NCBI GenBank assembly: GCA_036260075.1
Contig: DATAAM010000157.1
Coordinates: forward strand, 1 to 22,011
From: DATAAM01 sp036260075
GTDB lineage: Bacteria; Actinomycetota; Acidimicrobiia; Acidimicrobiales; JAHWLA01
Direction: 5' to 3'
Length of the DNA stretch: 22,011 nt
The notes under the pieces are model-generated. The model was not told the DNA's origin, searched no databases, and saw only the letters and a list, made by a program, of their open reading frames with translations. The position numbers and the translations under genes were made by a program. How positions within the stretch are numbered: position 1 is the first letter of the stretch; each line of letters opens with the position of its first letter. Below are positions 1-7,178 of this stretch, piece after piece.

Positions 1-55
1 GCACATCGACGTGCCCGTGCGCGAGCAGCTCATCGTCGAGCTCTATTCGAAGTAA
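1..55 (+). CDS. rpsD: 30S ribosomal protein S4, C-terminal end (partial)
   Basis: Only the last 17 codons are present, reading HIDVPVREQLIVELYSK and stopping at TAA 53-55. This tail (PVxEQLIVELYSK) is the hallmark C-terminus of ribosomal protein S4, the primary 16S rRNA-binding protein that nucleates assembly of the 30S body. The position directly before rpoA fits the actinobacterial alpha operon order rpsM-rpsK-rpsD-rpoA-rplQ. The gene begins outside the window. The call rests on the short tail plus context, both of which are very characteristic. Confidence 0.93.
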   Translation, partial: HIDVPVREQLIVELYSK

Positions 56-64
56 GGAAGCCGC

Positions 65-1006
65 ATGCTGATCATCCAGCGACCCACCGTCGAGACCGTC
101 AGCGAGGAGGAGGACAACCGCCAGCGGTTCGCCATCGGCCCGCTCGAGCCCGGCTTCGGCCACACGCTCGGCAACTCGCTCCGGCGCACGCTGCTCTCCT
201 CGATCCCTGGGGCGGCCGTCACCCAGGTCCGCTTCGACGACGCCCTCCACGAGTTCACGACCCTGCCGGGCGTGAAGGAGGACGTGACCGACCTCATCCT
301 CAACCTCAAGGATCTCGTCCTGCGGGTCGAGTCCGACGAGGCGGTCACGCTGCGGCTCGACGTGCGGGGCCCCGCCACCGTGACCGCAGGCGACATCCAG
401 CCCACGGCCGAGGTGGAGATCCTCAACCCCGAGCTGCACATCGCCACCGTCAACGCCAAGGGCCGGCTGGCCATCGACGTCACCGTGGAGCGGGGCCGGG
501 GCTACGTGTCGGCCGACCGCAACAAGAAGTCGTCGACGATCGGCGTGATCCCGGTCGACTCGATCTTCTCGCCGGTGCGGCGGGTTTCGTTCACGGTCGA
601 GCCCACCCGGGTGGAGCAGTCGACCAACTTCGACCGCCTGGTGCTCGACATCGAGACCGACGGCTCCATCTCGCCCCGCGAGGCGTTGGCATCGGCGGGC
701 GACACCCTGCGCTCGCTGGTCGGCCTCGTGGCCGACATGAGCGAGAACCCCCAAGGCCTCGAGCTGGGCGACGTGGCCGCGGTCACCAGCGGCTCGCCCG
801 ACCTCGATCTCCCCATCGAGGACCTCGACCTGTCGGAACGTCCCCGCAACTGCCTCAAGCGGGCGCAGGTCAACACCGTCGGCGAGCTGGTCGAGAAGAC
901 CGTCGACGACCTGCTGGCCATCACCAACTTCGGCCAGAAGTCGCTCGACGAGGTGATCCAGAAGCTCGACGAGCGCGGCCTGTCGTTGCGGACGAAGGAA
1001 GGCTGA
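65..1006 (+). CDS. rpoA: DNA-directed RNA polymerase subunit alpha
   Basis: This 313-residue protein has the normal length for a bacterial alpha subunit. The N-terminal dimerisation domain shows the conserved stretch around residues 25-46 (GPLEPGFGHTLGNSLRRTLL), which assembles the beta and beta-prime subunits. The C-terminal domain (about 245-313) carries RPRNCLKRA and NFGQKSL; Arg259 aligns with E. coli Arg265, the key contact for UP elements and activators. ATG 65 follows an AAGGAAG ribosome-binding site at 54-60, which overlaps the rpsD stop, so the two genes are translationally close. It lies in the rpsD-rpoA-rplQ-truA operon. No anomalies were seen. Confidence 0.98.
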   Translation: MLIIQRPTVETVSEEEDNRQRFAIGPLEPGFGHTLGNSLRRTLLSSIPGAAVTQVRFDDALHEFTTLPGVKEDVTDLILNLKDLVLRVESDEAVTLRLDVRGPATVTAGDIQPTAEVEILNPELHIATVNAKGRLAIDVTVERGRGYVSADRNKKSSTIGVIPVDSIFSPVRRVSFTVEPTRVEQSTNFDRLVLDIETDGSISPREALASAGDTLRSLVGLVADMSENPQGLELGDVAAVTSGSPDLDLPIEDLDLSERPRNCLKRAQVNTVGELVEKTVDDLLAITNFGQKSLDEVIQKLDERGLSLRTKEG

Positions 1007-1007
1007 C

Positions 1008-1367
1008 ATGGGAGTGCCGGCCGCGCCCAAGAAGGGCCGTCGCTTCGGCGGCGACGCCGCTCATCACAAGGCGATGATGGGCAACCTCGTCGCCTCGCTG
1101 ATCGCCGCCGAGGCGCTCGTGACCACCGAGGCCAAGGCCAAGGCGCTGCGCCCGGTGGTGGAGAAGGTCGTCACCAAGGCCAAGAAGGGCGGCGTGCACC
1201 GCCACCGCGACGTGGTGGCGTTCATCCGCGACAAGGACATGGCCCACAAGCTCTTCGAGGACATCGGGCCGCGGTACGTCGACCGGCCGGGCGGCTACAC
1301 CCGCATCCTCAAGCTCGGGCCACGCCACGGCGACAACGCCCCCATGGCCCGCATCGAATTCGTATGA
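1008..1367 (+). CDS. rplQ: 50S ribosomal protein L17
   Basis: This 119-residue basic protein is homologous to L17 across its whole length. The N-terminus has a KKGRRFGGDAAHHKAM segment matching the L17 start. The middle ALVTTEAKAKALRPVVEKVVTKAK and the PGGYTRILKL signature (about residues 95-104) are family hallmarks. L17 binds 23S rRNA near the exit tunnel. The start is one base after the rpoA stop, with an AAGGAAGG ribosome-binding site at 995-1002 inside the end of rpoA. It is co-transcribed with rpoA and followed closely by truA. It has the usual short actinobacterial N-terminal extension and no long C-terminal tail. Confidence 0.98.
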   Translation: MGVPAAPKKGRRFGGDAAHHKAMMGNLVASLIAAEALVTTEAKAKALRPVVEKVVTKAKKGGVHRHRDVVAFIRDKDMAHKLFEDIGPRYVDRPGGYTRILKLGPRHGDNAPMARIEFV

Positions 1368-1411
1368 GCACCCCACCGGAAGCCGAGCTTCCGGCGCGGA
1401 CCCCGCAGTGA
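1364..1411 (+). CDS. possible 15-codon linking ORF between rplQ and truA
   Basis: A 15-codon reading frame (MSTPPEAELPARTPQ) starts at an ATGA that overlaps the rplQ stop. It ends at a TGA that overlaps the GTG start of truA as GTGA. It therefore spans the whole rplQ-truA gap and would pass ribosomes from one gene to the next by two successive overlaps. There is no evidence for a functional peptide, and the frame could exist by chance. It also contains the 8-bp hairpin at 1376-1394. Confidence is low that it is translated. Confidence 0.25.
   Translation: MSTPPEAELPARTPQ
1376..1394 (+). other. small perfect hairpin in the rplQ-truA gap
   Basis: CCGGAAGC (1376-1383) pairs perfectly with GCTTCCGG (1387-1394) around a 3-nt CGA loop, just upstream of the truA GTG. 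No T-run follows, so it is not a canonical intrinsic terminator. It could be a transcript-processing site or tune truA translation within the operon. Confidence 0.5.
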
Positions 1412-2220
1412 CGCTGTTCGAGGTCGACGAACCGCAGGACACCCCGGCACCGGCGGCCCCCAGTGGGCCGCTGGTTCGCGTTCGCCTGCTGGTGGCGTAC
1501 CACGGCGCGGGCTTCCACGGCTTCGCTCCCAACCGACAGGTGCGCACGGTCGGCGGCGTGCTCACCGAGGCCATCGAGAAGGTCGTGGGTTCGCCGGTCA
1601 CCGTCACCTGCGCGGGCCGTACCGACACGGGCGTGCACGCGTGGGGGCAGGTCGTGCACGCCGACCTGCCCGAGGACGTCGACCTGGGCACCCTGCAGAA
1701 GTCGCTGCTGCGCATGCTGGCCCCCGAGGTGGTGGTGCGAGCGGTCGACGTGGCGCCCGAGGGCTTCGACGCCCGGCGGACGGCCGTCGCCCGCCTCTAC
1801 CGCTACACGGTGCTCAACCGGCCGACACCCGACCCCTTCCTGGCCGCCACCACGTGGCACGTGCCCGACCCGCTCGACCTGCGGGCCATGCGCCTGGCGT
1901 GCGACCCGTTGATCGGCGAGCACGACTTCTCGTCGTTCTGCCGCCGTCCGGAGGGCGAGGGCCACTCCATGACCCGTCGAGTGGTGGCCGCCGACTGGGT
2001 GGACCTCGGCGAGGGGCTGCTCCGGTTCGACATCGAGGCGTCCGCCTTCTGCCACCAGATGGTGCGCTCGCTGGTGGGCACGCTGGTGGCCATGGGCCTG
2101 GGCAGGCTGCGGGCCGGGGAGATGGCCGGGATCCTCCGGTCGCAGGACCGGTCGCTGGCCGCCCAGCCCGCTCCGCCCCACGGTTTGTGCCTGTGGGAGG
2201 TTCGCTACCCTGGCACCTGA
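1408..2220 (+). CDS. truA: tRNA pseudouridine(38-40) synthase TruA
   Basis: TruA isomerises uridines 38-40 in the anticodon stem-loop of tRNAs. The 270-residue protein has the conserved AGRTDTGVHAWGQVVH block, with catalytic Asp73. It also has the early YHGAGFHGFAPN segment (usually YDGTxFxGF/W; here the Asp of YDG is His), RLYRYTVLNR (about 132-141) and HDFSSFCRR in the second half. The GTG start at 1408 is preferred because no other start lies before the conserved core and because it is joined to rplQ by a short overlapping frame. The roughly 20-residue N-terminal lead is low complexity. truA is the usual last gene of the alpha operon; here it is followed at once by a 56-nt perfect palindrome. 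Confidence 0.95.
   Translation: MTLFEVDEPQDTPAPAAPSGPLVRVRLLVAYHGAGFHGFAPNRQVRTVGGVLTEAIEKVVGSPVTVTCAGRTDTGVHAWGQVVHADLPEDVDLGTLQKSLLRMLAPEVVVRAVDVAPEGFDARRTAVARLYRYTVLNRPTPDPFLAATTWHVPDPLDLRAMRLACDPLIGEHDFSSFCRRPEGEGHSMTRRVVAADWVDLGEGLLRFDIEASAFCHQMVRSLVGTLVAMGLGRLRAGEMAGILRSQDRSLAAQPAPPHGLCLWEVRYPGT
2206..2211 (+). promoter_or_regulatory. candidate -10 box upstream of the 2221 palindrome
   Basis: TACCCT lies inside the last codons of truA. It matches the TANNCT boxes seen before rplM, ilvA, glmS and the uracil-DNA glycosylase gene. Initiation about 7-9 nt downstream would give a DUF1385 transcript whose 5-prime end is the 2221-2276 hairpin. No convincing -35 was identified, so this is only a candidate. 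Confidence 0.3.
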
Positions 2221-2276
2221 CCGGTTCTGGGGGAGGAAATCCGGCGCATGCGCCGGATTTCCTCCCCCAGAACCGG
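2221..2276. repeat. 56-nt perfect palindrome (hairpin family copy 1)
   Basis: Bases 2221-2248 are the exact reverse complement of 2249-2276: 28 bp with no mismatch, centred on GCATGC. The outer part reads CCGGTTCTGGGGGAGGAA and the inner part ATCCGGCGCA. It begins on the base after the truA stop codon and ends two bases before the likely GTG start of the next gene. The GTTCTGGGGGAGGAA segment recurs in both arms of the hairpin at 16799-16850, while the inner arm differs. No T-run follows. It could be a terminator of the T-less actinobacterial type, an RNA control element or a dispersed palindromic repeat. Confidence 0.93.
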
Positions 2277-2278
2277 AA

Positions 2279-3085
2279 GTGGCCGATGGAAACGGGGTGG
2301 CGGTGAAGGTAGGCGGCCAGGCATTGGCCGACGGCGTGCTCATGCGCACCGATCGAGCGTGGGCGATCGCCCGCGCCGACGGGTCCGTCGAGGTCGGCTC
2401 CGTGGCCCCTGTCGGGCGTCTGGGCCGTGTACCGGGCCTGCGGGTCCTCGTGGGCGTGTTCCGGGCGCTGCAGCTCGTCTTCGGTCGAGGGCTGCGCCGA
2501 CGGCGGCTCGATCGGCGCCTGCTGACGGTCGTCCTCGGGTTGGAAGCGGTGCTGGTGGCCGTGGGGCTGCTGCTGCCCGACCTGGGGGCGCACGGGGGCG
2601 TGTGGGCCGTGGCCGCGCCGTGGGCGCTGACGCTGGCCGTCCTGCGGCTGGCCACGCCCCGAGCGCTGTGGCGATACCACGGTGCCGAGCACAAGGCGGT
2701 GGCCGCCCACGAGGAGGGCGTCGACATGGACGACACGGCGGCCGTGCTGCGCTGCTCCCGGCTCCACGACCGCTGTGGCACCAACCTCGTCTTCCTCATG
2801 CTGTTGTTCGGCCTGCTCTTCGCGGGCCTGCCCGGCGCTGTCCAGCTGCCTGCCTTCCTCGGTTCGCTGGCCGTTTCGGCCGAGCTCGTGACCGTGGCGG
2901 CCTCCCGCCCGCGTGCCCGGCTGAGCCGCCTGCTGCTGCTGGGCGGCCGAGCCGTACAGCGGTACGTCACCACCGCCGAGCCGACGCCCGCCGAGCAGGC
3001 TGTGGCCTGTCGGGCGTTGGCTGCGTGTCGGGCCGAGCACCACCGGCTCACCGCCGCGTCGGTGCCTCTGGCCGCCGCCGCCTGA
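2279..3085 (+). CDS. DUF1385 / YqhQ-like integral membrane protein
   Basis: This 268-residue protein has the conserved signatures of the DUF1385 (YqhQ) family: VKVGGQALADGVLMR near the start, RYHGAEHKAV (about 132-141), and RLHDRCGTN (161-169) at the head of a membrane segment. It ends with a TTAEPTPAEQAVACRAL tail, where relatives have a TTxEP...EVA motif. Membrane segments are likely around 82-100, 108-126, 168-186 and 190-208. The molecular role of the family is not established. The GTG at 2279 is chosen as the longest start outside the palindrome; GTG 2297 or 2303 would also keep the conserved core. It sits between truA and rplM, where many actinobacteria have no extra genes. Confidence 0.82.
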   Translation: MADGNGVAVKVGGQALADGVLMRTDRAWAIARADGSVEVGSVAPVGRLGRVPGLRVLVGVFRALQLVFGRGLRRRRLDRRLLTVVLGLEAVLVAVGLLLPDLGAHGGVWAVAAPWALTLAVLRLATPRALWRYHGAEHKAVAAHEEGVDMDDTAAVLRCSRLHDRCGTNLVFLMLLFGLLFAGLPGAVQLPAFLGSLAVSAELVTVAASRPRARLSRLLLLGGRAVQRYVTTAEPTPAEQAVACRALAACRAEHHRLTAASVPLAAAA

Positions 3086-3177
3086 GATTCCCGAGAAATC
3101 GGCGCGACACCTCCCCGGTTCGTTCGTAGGGAGAGATGAGCGCGCCAGGGGAGTGCGCCGGAACTTGGGGATCGACG

Positions 3178-4407
3178 ATGCAGCTTCGACGACGACTGAT
3201 CGGGGTTCTCGCACTCCTCTGCGTGCTCGCCATGCCGGGCACTGTCGCCGCCACGCCGGGGATCACGGCGGTGGGCACGGTCGACCGCTTCCCGCAGGAG
3301 GCGACCGAGCGCCTCGGGCCCAGCTTCACCGGCGACGGGTTCCTCACACGCTTCTCCGGTGGGACCCTGCTGCCGGTCCCCGGCGCCGGTCAGCTCTGGC
3401 AGGTGTACCCGGAGGATTCCGGGCGCCGGACGGGGGTGCTCGTGCGCGACGCGAGCTCTCGCCAGGTGATCGGCTCGTTCGTGATCGACACCGAACTACG
3501 GCGGGCGACGGTGCACGCGTCCGGCGGCGGCGAGTGGCTGCACGTCACCGACGGGGGTCACCGGGTGTTCGTGCTCGGGTACCCGAGCAGGTTGCTGGAG
3601 ATCGACGCCTCCACGTTCACGTTGCGGGACCACGGACGACTGACGGCGCTCCCGGTGGAGGCGCCGTTCCAGGATCCCCTGCTTCCCGCTTCCCTGACGT
3701 ACGACGCGAGCACCGGCGGCCTCCTCGTGCTCTACGGCGGCATCGCCGCTTCGGTCGCCAACCGCCTGACCGTGGTGCAGCACGTCGACTTGGCCACCGG
3801 CGCCCGGAGGTCGCGGATCGTGCGGGCGTGCACGGGACCGCTGCCCGGCACCGACTTCAGCAGCAGTACGGCTGCCCCGGAGGTGCTGCTGCGACCCGAC
3901 GCCGTGTACGTGACGTGCCAGACGACAGGCCTGTCGCTGCTCCCGGGCGGCGCCCGGGGGTTGGTGGTACGCCTGCCTCGGGCCGGCCTGTTCGAGCGCG
4001 ACGGCGAGGAGAGCTCCGTCCCCGCCGGCGGGTTGGTGGACACCGCCCTGGTCGATCCCCACAGCGGCCGCATCCTCGTGGTCGGCTACTTCGGCGAGGT
4101 CACCGTCGTCGATGCCGGTGCGATGAGCGTGGTGGGCACGTTCCGGCCCGCCGTGGGCGCCGAGCCGCGCATCGGCCCGGGGCTGGACCGGCGGCGAGGT
4201 CGCTTCTACTTCCAGTCCGACCTCGGGTTCGGTTACGTCGACATCCGCTCGACGCCGCTGTCTGTGCCGGTGGGCGACTCCTCGGCTGCCGACGACGGCC
4301 AGGAACGCATCGTGCCCGACGGCAGCCGCGTCTACGTCCTGCCGGGGACGGCGTACCCGGGTGACAGCAAGGCCGCCCGATACACGATCTACAGCGTCGC
4401 ACCCTGA
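3178..4407 (+). CDS. secreted beta-propeller-like protein of unknown function
   Basis: This 409-residue protein begins MQLRRRLIGVLALLCVLAMP and has a typical Sec signal peptide, with likely cleavage after VAA near residue 22. The mature part has repeated blade-like segments pairing a short strand, a turn and a phrase such as VFVLGYPSRLLEIDAST, GRILVVGYFGEVTVVDA or GFGYVDIRS. This pattern is typical of YVTN/WD-like beta-propellers. Two cysteines in the mature protein could form a disulfide. ATG 3178 is chosen over the in-frame ATG 3136 because it puts the basic n-region of the signal peptide first and has a GGGGA stretch upstream. The gene ends at a strong hairpin terminator. I do not recognise a specific family. 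Confidence 0.7.
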   Translation: MQLRRRLIGVLALLCVLAMPGTVAATPGITAVGTVDRFPQEATERLGPSFTGDGFLTRFSGGTLLPVPGAGQLWQVYPEDSGRRTGVLVRDASSRQVIGSFVIDTELRRATVHASGGGEWLHVTDGGHRVFVLGYPSRLLEIDASTFTLRDHGRLTALPVEAPFQDPLLPASLTYDASTGGLLVLYGGIAASVANRLTVVQHVDLATGARRSRIVRACTGPLPGTDFSSSTAAPEVLLRPDAVYVTCQTTGLSLLPGGARGLVVRLPRAGLFERDGEESSVPAGGLVDTALVDPHSGRILVVGYFGEVTVVDAGAMSVVGTFRPAVGAEPRIGPGLDRRRGRFYFQSDLGFGYVDIRSTPLSVPVGDSSAADDGQERIVPDGSRVYVLPGTAYPGDSKAARYTIYSVAP

Positions 4408-4422
4408 TCCCCCCGGCAACAA

Positions 4423-4467
4423 CGGCTGCGGCTCCCCACGGGTGGGTGGGGGGCCGCAGCCGCGTCT
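4423..4467. terminator. bidirectional intrinsic terminator between convergent genes
   Basis: A 17-bp stem (4423-4439 with 4446-4462, including one G-T wobble) encloses a 6-nt loop. The outer stem is CGGCTGCGGC/GCCGCAGCCG. On the + strand it is followed by CGTCTTTC. On the minus strand the hairpin is followed by TTGTTG. It lies between a + gene ending at 4407 and a minus-strand gene ending at 4469, so it can serve both. Confidence 0.8.
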
Positions 4468-4468
4468 T

Positions 4469-4810
4469 TCAGGCTATGACCGCGCCGCCCACGATCGAAG
4501 CGGCGTTGGCGATCAGGACCATCACGGCCAGGAGCGGCCGGTCGAACGGCCGCCACCGGGCCAGGGCGGCCCACTCGCCCAGGCAGACGAGCGCCTCCAC
4601 TGCCACGAAGGCCGGTCCTCGCCCGACGACCGCGCGCAAGGCGGGCCAGAGCGCGAACCAGGCGACCGGGTGGCTGACGAGGTTGACGACGAGCCCGGCG
4701 ACCACGGCTGTCCGCCGTGAGACCGGCCCGAGGCGCGGAAGCCCCACGCCGTAGACCGCCGCCTCGACGACCAGCGTGACGACCAGGGCGCTTGCGTACC
4801 CGGTGACCAT
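4469..4810 (-). CDS. small four-helix membrane protein, unknown function
   Basis: This 113-residue, very hydrophobic protein has four likely membrane helices (about 6-24, 34-54, 64-84 and 92-112). Polar residues buried in or next to the helices include Glu16, Asn43, SHP at 46-48, Glu72, Glu79 and Asn102. Such a regular set of intramembrane charges suggests a conserved family rather than a random ORF. ATG at 4810 is preferred to the TTG one codon earlier. It is transcribed divergently from the histidine-rich membrane protein gene and converges on the terminator at 4423-4467. I cannot assign a function. Confidence 0.65.
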   Translation of the reverse strand: MVTGYASALVVTLVVEAAVYGVGLPRLGPVSRRTAVVAGLVVNLVSHPVAWFALWPALRAVVGRGPAFVAVEALVCLGEWAALARWRPFDRPLLAVMVLIANAASIVGGAVIA

Positions 4811-4875
4811 CAACCGACTGGTTCGGCCGCGCTATGGCGATTTGTGCCTCGTCGGCGGCGGCGCACGTCCGTACC

Positions 4876-5787
4876 GTGTCTCCCATCGAGATCACGGCGG
4901 TGGGCAGTGGGGCAACGGGCGTCGTCGTCCGTCGCGACGCGGCCGCCGAACTGCTCGCGGGGGCAGTCCTGGCGGCGGCGGTGGCGGTGTGGGCGCCGCT
5001 GCCGCTCGCCGTCCTCGGCCTCGTGCTGATCGGGCCTGCCCACACCGTCCTGGAGCTGCGCTACGTGCTCGGTCGGTTCCGCTCCGTCCTCTCCGGCCCG
5101 TTCCTCGCCACGGCCGTCGGCCTCGTGACGGTGGTGGCGGCCGCCCGCCTGGCCGGCGCGCCCGCCCGCCGCGTCGAGATCGTGGCCGCCTTCGCACTGC
5201 TGGCCGTCGCGCTGATGCGGGGCCGAGGCCGTCCGGTGCTGGCCGTGCCGCTGGTGGCCGCCTTCCTGGCGTCGATGCACTCGCCCGTGTGGTTCGTGCT
5301 CGTGCTGCTGCACCTGCACAACCTCGTGCCCGCCGCCTTCCTGTGGGAGTGGACCAGTTCGCCCGCGATCAGGGCGGCGACGGTCGTGGCCCTCGGCGTG
5401 GTACCGCTCGCCATCCTCTCCGGCGCCTTCGACGGCGTCGTCCTCGGCGCCCAGCCCGGTGGCGGGCTCGGGCCGGGGTGGGCGTCGGCCGCCGCCGCCG
5501 TCGCACCGCCGGGGTCGTCGGTCGTCGGGCTCACCCGCTTCTTCGTGGCCTTCGCCTACCTCCAGACCGTGCACTACCTGATCTGGTGCTGGGTGATGCC
5601 GCGTCATGCGGGCCCGCCTGTGCGGGGCAACCGCCTGCCGATGCTGCTGGCGGCGGGCACGGCCGTCGTCGGTGCCATGTTCCTCGTCGACTACACCACC
5701 GGCCGCGTCGTGTACTCGTCGCTGGCCTCCTACCACGCCTACCTCGAGCTCCCCGTGCTGCTCGCCTTCCTCTCCCGGAGGTCCTGA
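4876..5787 (+). CDS. polytopic membrane protein with many intramembrane histidines
   Basis: This 303-residue protein has about seven or eight hydrophobic segments. Histidine and glutamate residues recur at helix positions: PAHTVLELRY (His56, Glu60), MHSPVW (His135), LLHLHNLVP (His146, His148), LQTVHYLIWCW (His233) and ASYHAYLELP (His287, Glu291). This pattern recalls membrane-embedded metal enzymes such as the Brp/Blh carotene dioxygenases, but I do not see enough similarity to name the family. GTG 4876 is chosen because the in-frame ATG 4834 lies only 23 bases from the divergent minus-strand start, leaving little room for promoters. Either start is possible. It is coupled to the following small gene. 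Confidence 0.65.
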   Translation: MSPIEITAVGSGATGVVVRRDAAAELLAGAVLAAAVAVWAPLPLAVLGLVLIGPAHTVLELRYVLGRFRSVLSGPFLATAVGLVTVVAAARLAGAPARRVEIVAAFALLAVALMRGRGRPVLAVPLVAAFLASMHSPVWFVLVLLHLHNLVPAAFLWEWTSSPAIRAATVVALGVVPLAILSGAFDGVVLGAQPGGGLGPGWASAAAAVAPPGSSVVGLTRFFVAFAYLQTVHYLIWCWVMPRHAGPPVRGNRLPMLLAAGTAVVGAMFLVDYTTGRVVYSSLASYHAYLELPVLLAFLSRRS

Positions 5788-5970
5788 ATGCCCCTGCTCC
5801 TGGCCGACGCCGCTCCCACCGGCACCGGGCTCGCCATCGTGGGCGTCATCCTGCTCGCGTTCCTGGTGATCGCCCTGGCCATCGTGGTGTTTGTGATCGT
5901 GAAGGTCCGACGCTTCTTCCTCCGCCGCAACCGGCCCGTCACCGAAGGCGGCGTAGGCACCGGTCCCTGA
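5788..5970 (+). CDS. small single-pass membrane protein
   Basis: This 60-residue protein has one long hydrophobic helix (about 14-40), then a strongly basic segment KVRRFFLRRNR and a short polar tail. Its ATG touches the stop codon of the previous gene (TGA-ATG). A clear GGAGG ribosome-binding site lies at 5777-5781, six bases upstream, inside the end of that gene. The good ribosome-binding site and coupling argue that it is real. It may be a small partner of the upstream membrane protein, which is inferred only from coupling. No family recognised. Confidence 0.65.
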   Translation: MPLLLADAAPTGTGLAIVGVILLAFLVIALAIVVFVIVKVRRFFLRRNRPVTEGGVGTGP

Positions 5971-5979
5971 CCGTCCGCT

Positions 5980-7134
5980 TCATCGCACCAGGTCTACACG
6001 AAGGCCCTGCCGGCGCAGGGCGTCGACCACCTCGCTGCGATGGCCGGGGTCGCGGGTCTCCACCGTGAGCAGGACCTCCACCTCGTCGAGCCCGACGGAC
6101 GCCCCGGCCCGGTGGTGCTCCACGTCGAGGACGTTCAGGCCCAGGGCGGCCACGGCGGCGGTCAGCTCGGCGAGCGCGCCGGGATGGTCGGCCAGGACGA
6201 TGCGCAGCACCAGGTAGCGGCCCGCCGCCGACAGGCCGTGGTCGATCAGCTTGGTGAGCAGGAGCGGGTCGACGTTGCCCCCGGACAGCAGGGCGACGAC
6301 GGAGCCGCGGCCGCCCACCTTCCCCGCCAGCACCGCGGCCAGCGCGGCGGCGCCTGCCGGCTCGACCACGGCCTTGCTCCGCTCCAGCAGCAGGAGCATG
6401 GTCTGGCTGATCTCCTCGTCGGACACCCGCACGACGTCGTCGACGAAGGCCTCGATGTGGGCGCCGGTGAGCTCCGACGGCGCCTTGACGGCGATGCCGT
6501 CGGCCAGGGTGGCGACGCGGTCCTCCACCTCCACGCCGACGACGCGGACCGACCGGCGGGTGTAGCCCAGCGCGGTGGCGATCCCCGAGAGGAGCCCGCC
6601 GCCGCCGAACGGCACGGCGACGGCGCTGCCGTCACCGAGGTCGTCGACGTCGTCGACCAGCTCGAGGCCGATCGTGCCCTGGCCCGCGATCACGCGCTCG
6701 TCGTCGAAGGGGTGCACGTAGGCGGCGCCGCACTCCTCGGCGTGGGCGTGGGCCGCCGACAGGGCGTCGTCCACCCCGTCGCCCACCAGCCGCACCTCGG
6801 CCCCGTAGGCCCGGGTGGCCTCCACCTTGGGCAGCGGCGCCTGTGTGGGCATGAAGATCGTGGATCGGCGTCCGGAGAGCGAGGCGGCGAGGGCGACCCC
6901 CTGCGCGTGGTTGCCTGCCGACGCCGCCACCACGTCGACGCCCGCGGGCAGCGTGGACACCAGGTTGTAGGCGCCCCGGATCTTGAACGATCCCGTGCGC
7001 TGGAGGTGCTCGGCCTTGAGCAGCACCGGGCGGCCCGCCATGCGGCTGAACGTGTCGGAGCGGTCGACGGGCGTGGGCCGGACGACCCCCGACACCCGTT
7101 CTCGGGCCTCTTCGACGTGGCGCAGCGTGATCAC
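5980..7134 (-). CDS. ilvA: threonine ammonia-lyase (threonine dehydratase) with C-terminal ACT-type domain
   Basis: This PLP enzyme deaminates L-threonine to 2-oxobutanoate, feeding isoleucine synthesis or catabolism. The 384-residue protein has the PLP lysine in TGSFKIRGAYN (Lys51), SAGNHAQG, the phosphate-binding PFGGGGLLSG, and SGGNVDP near the end of the catalytic domain. The last 75 residues (from about YLVLRIVLADHPGALAEL) form an ACT-like domain, matching the roughly 400-residue TdcB/IlvA class rather than the 500-residue two-ACT form. An upstream extension in frame to 7293 is Arg-rich and unlike the family, so GTG 7134 is chosen. That GTG has no Shine-Dalgarno but a TACCCT box 8 nt upstream. 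Whether it is biosynthetic or catabolic cannot be told. Confidence 0.92.
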   Translation of the reverse strand: MITLRHVEEARERVSGVVRPTPVDRSDTFSRMAGRPVLLKAEHLQRTGSFKIRGAYNLVSTLPAGVDVVAASAGNHAQGVALAASLSGRRSTIFMPTQAPLPKVEATRAYGAEVRLVGDGVDDALSAAHAHAEECGAAYVHPFDDERVIAGQGTIGLELVDDVDDLGDGSAVAVPFGGGGLLSGIATALGYTRRSVRVVGVEVEDRVATLADGIAVKAPSELTGAHIEAFVDDVVRVSDEEISQTMLLLLERSKAVVEPAGAAALAAVLAGKVGGRGSVVALLSGGNVDPLLLTKLIDHGLSAAGRYLVLRIVLADHPGALAELTAAVAALGLNVLDVEHHRAGASVGLDEVEVLLTVETRDPGHRSEVVDALRRQGLRVDLVR

Positions 7135-7142
7135 CAGGGCGG

Positions 7143-7148
7143 AGGGTA
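7143..7148 (-). promoter_or_regulatory. candidate -10 box for leaderless ilvA
   Basis: On the minus strand TACCCT is followed by 8 nt and then the GTG start. No ribosome-binding site separates them. This spacing places transcription initiation at or next to the start codon. Confidence 0.5.
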
Positions 7149-7178
7149 GGCCCGGATGCGTGCAGCGCGTGGCACCGC

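Noticed and set aside
3112..3135. CTCCC...GGGAG mini-hairpin before the secreted propeller protein
   Set aside because: Only five pairs around a large loop; not supportable as a terminator or operator.
3199..3225. Lipobox in the signal peptide of the secreted protein (LALLC)
   Set aside because: The residue before Cys is Leu, not Gly, Ala or Ser, and the Cys is in the middle of the hydrophobic core, so an ordinary Sec signal fits better.
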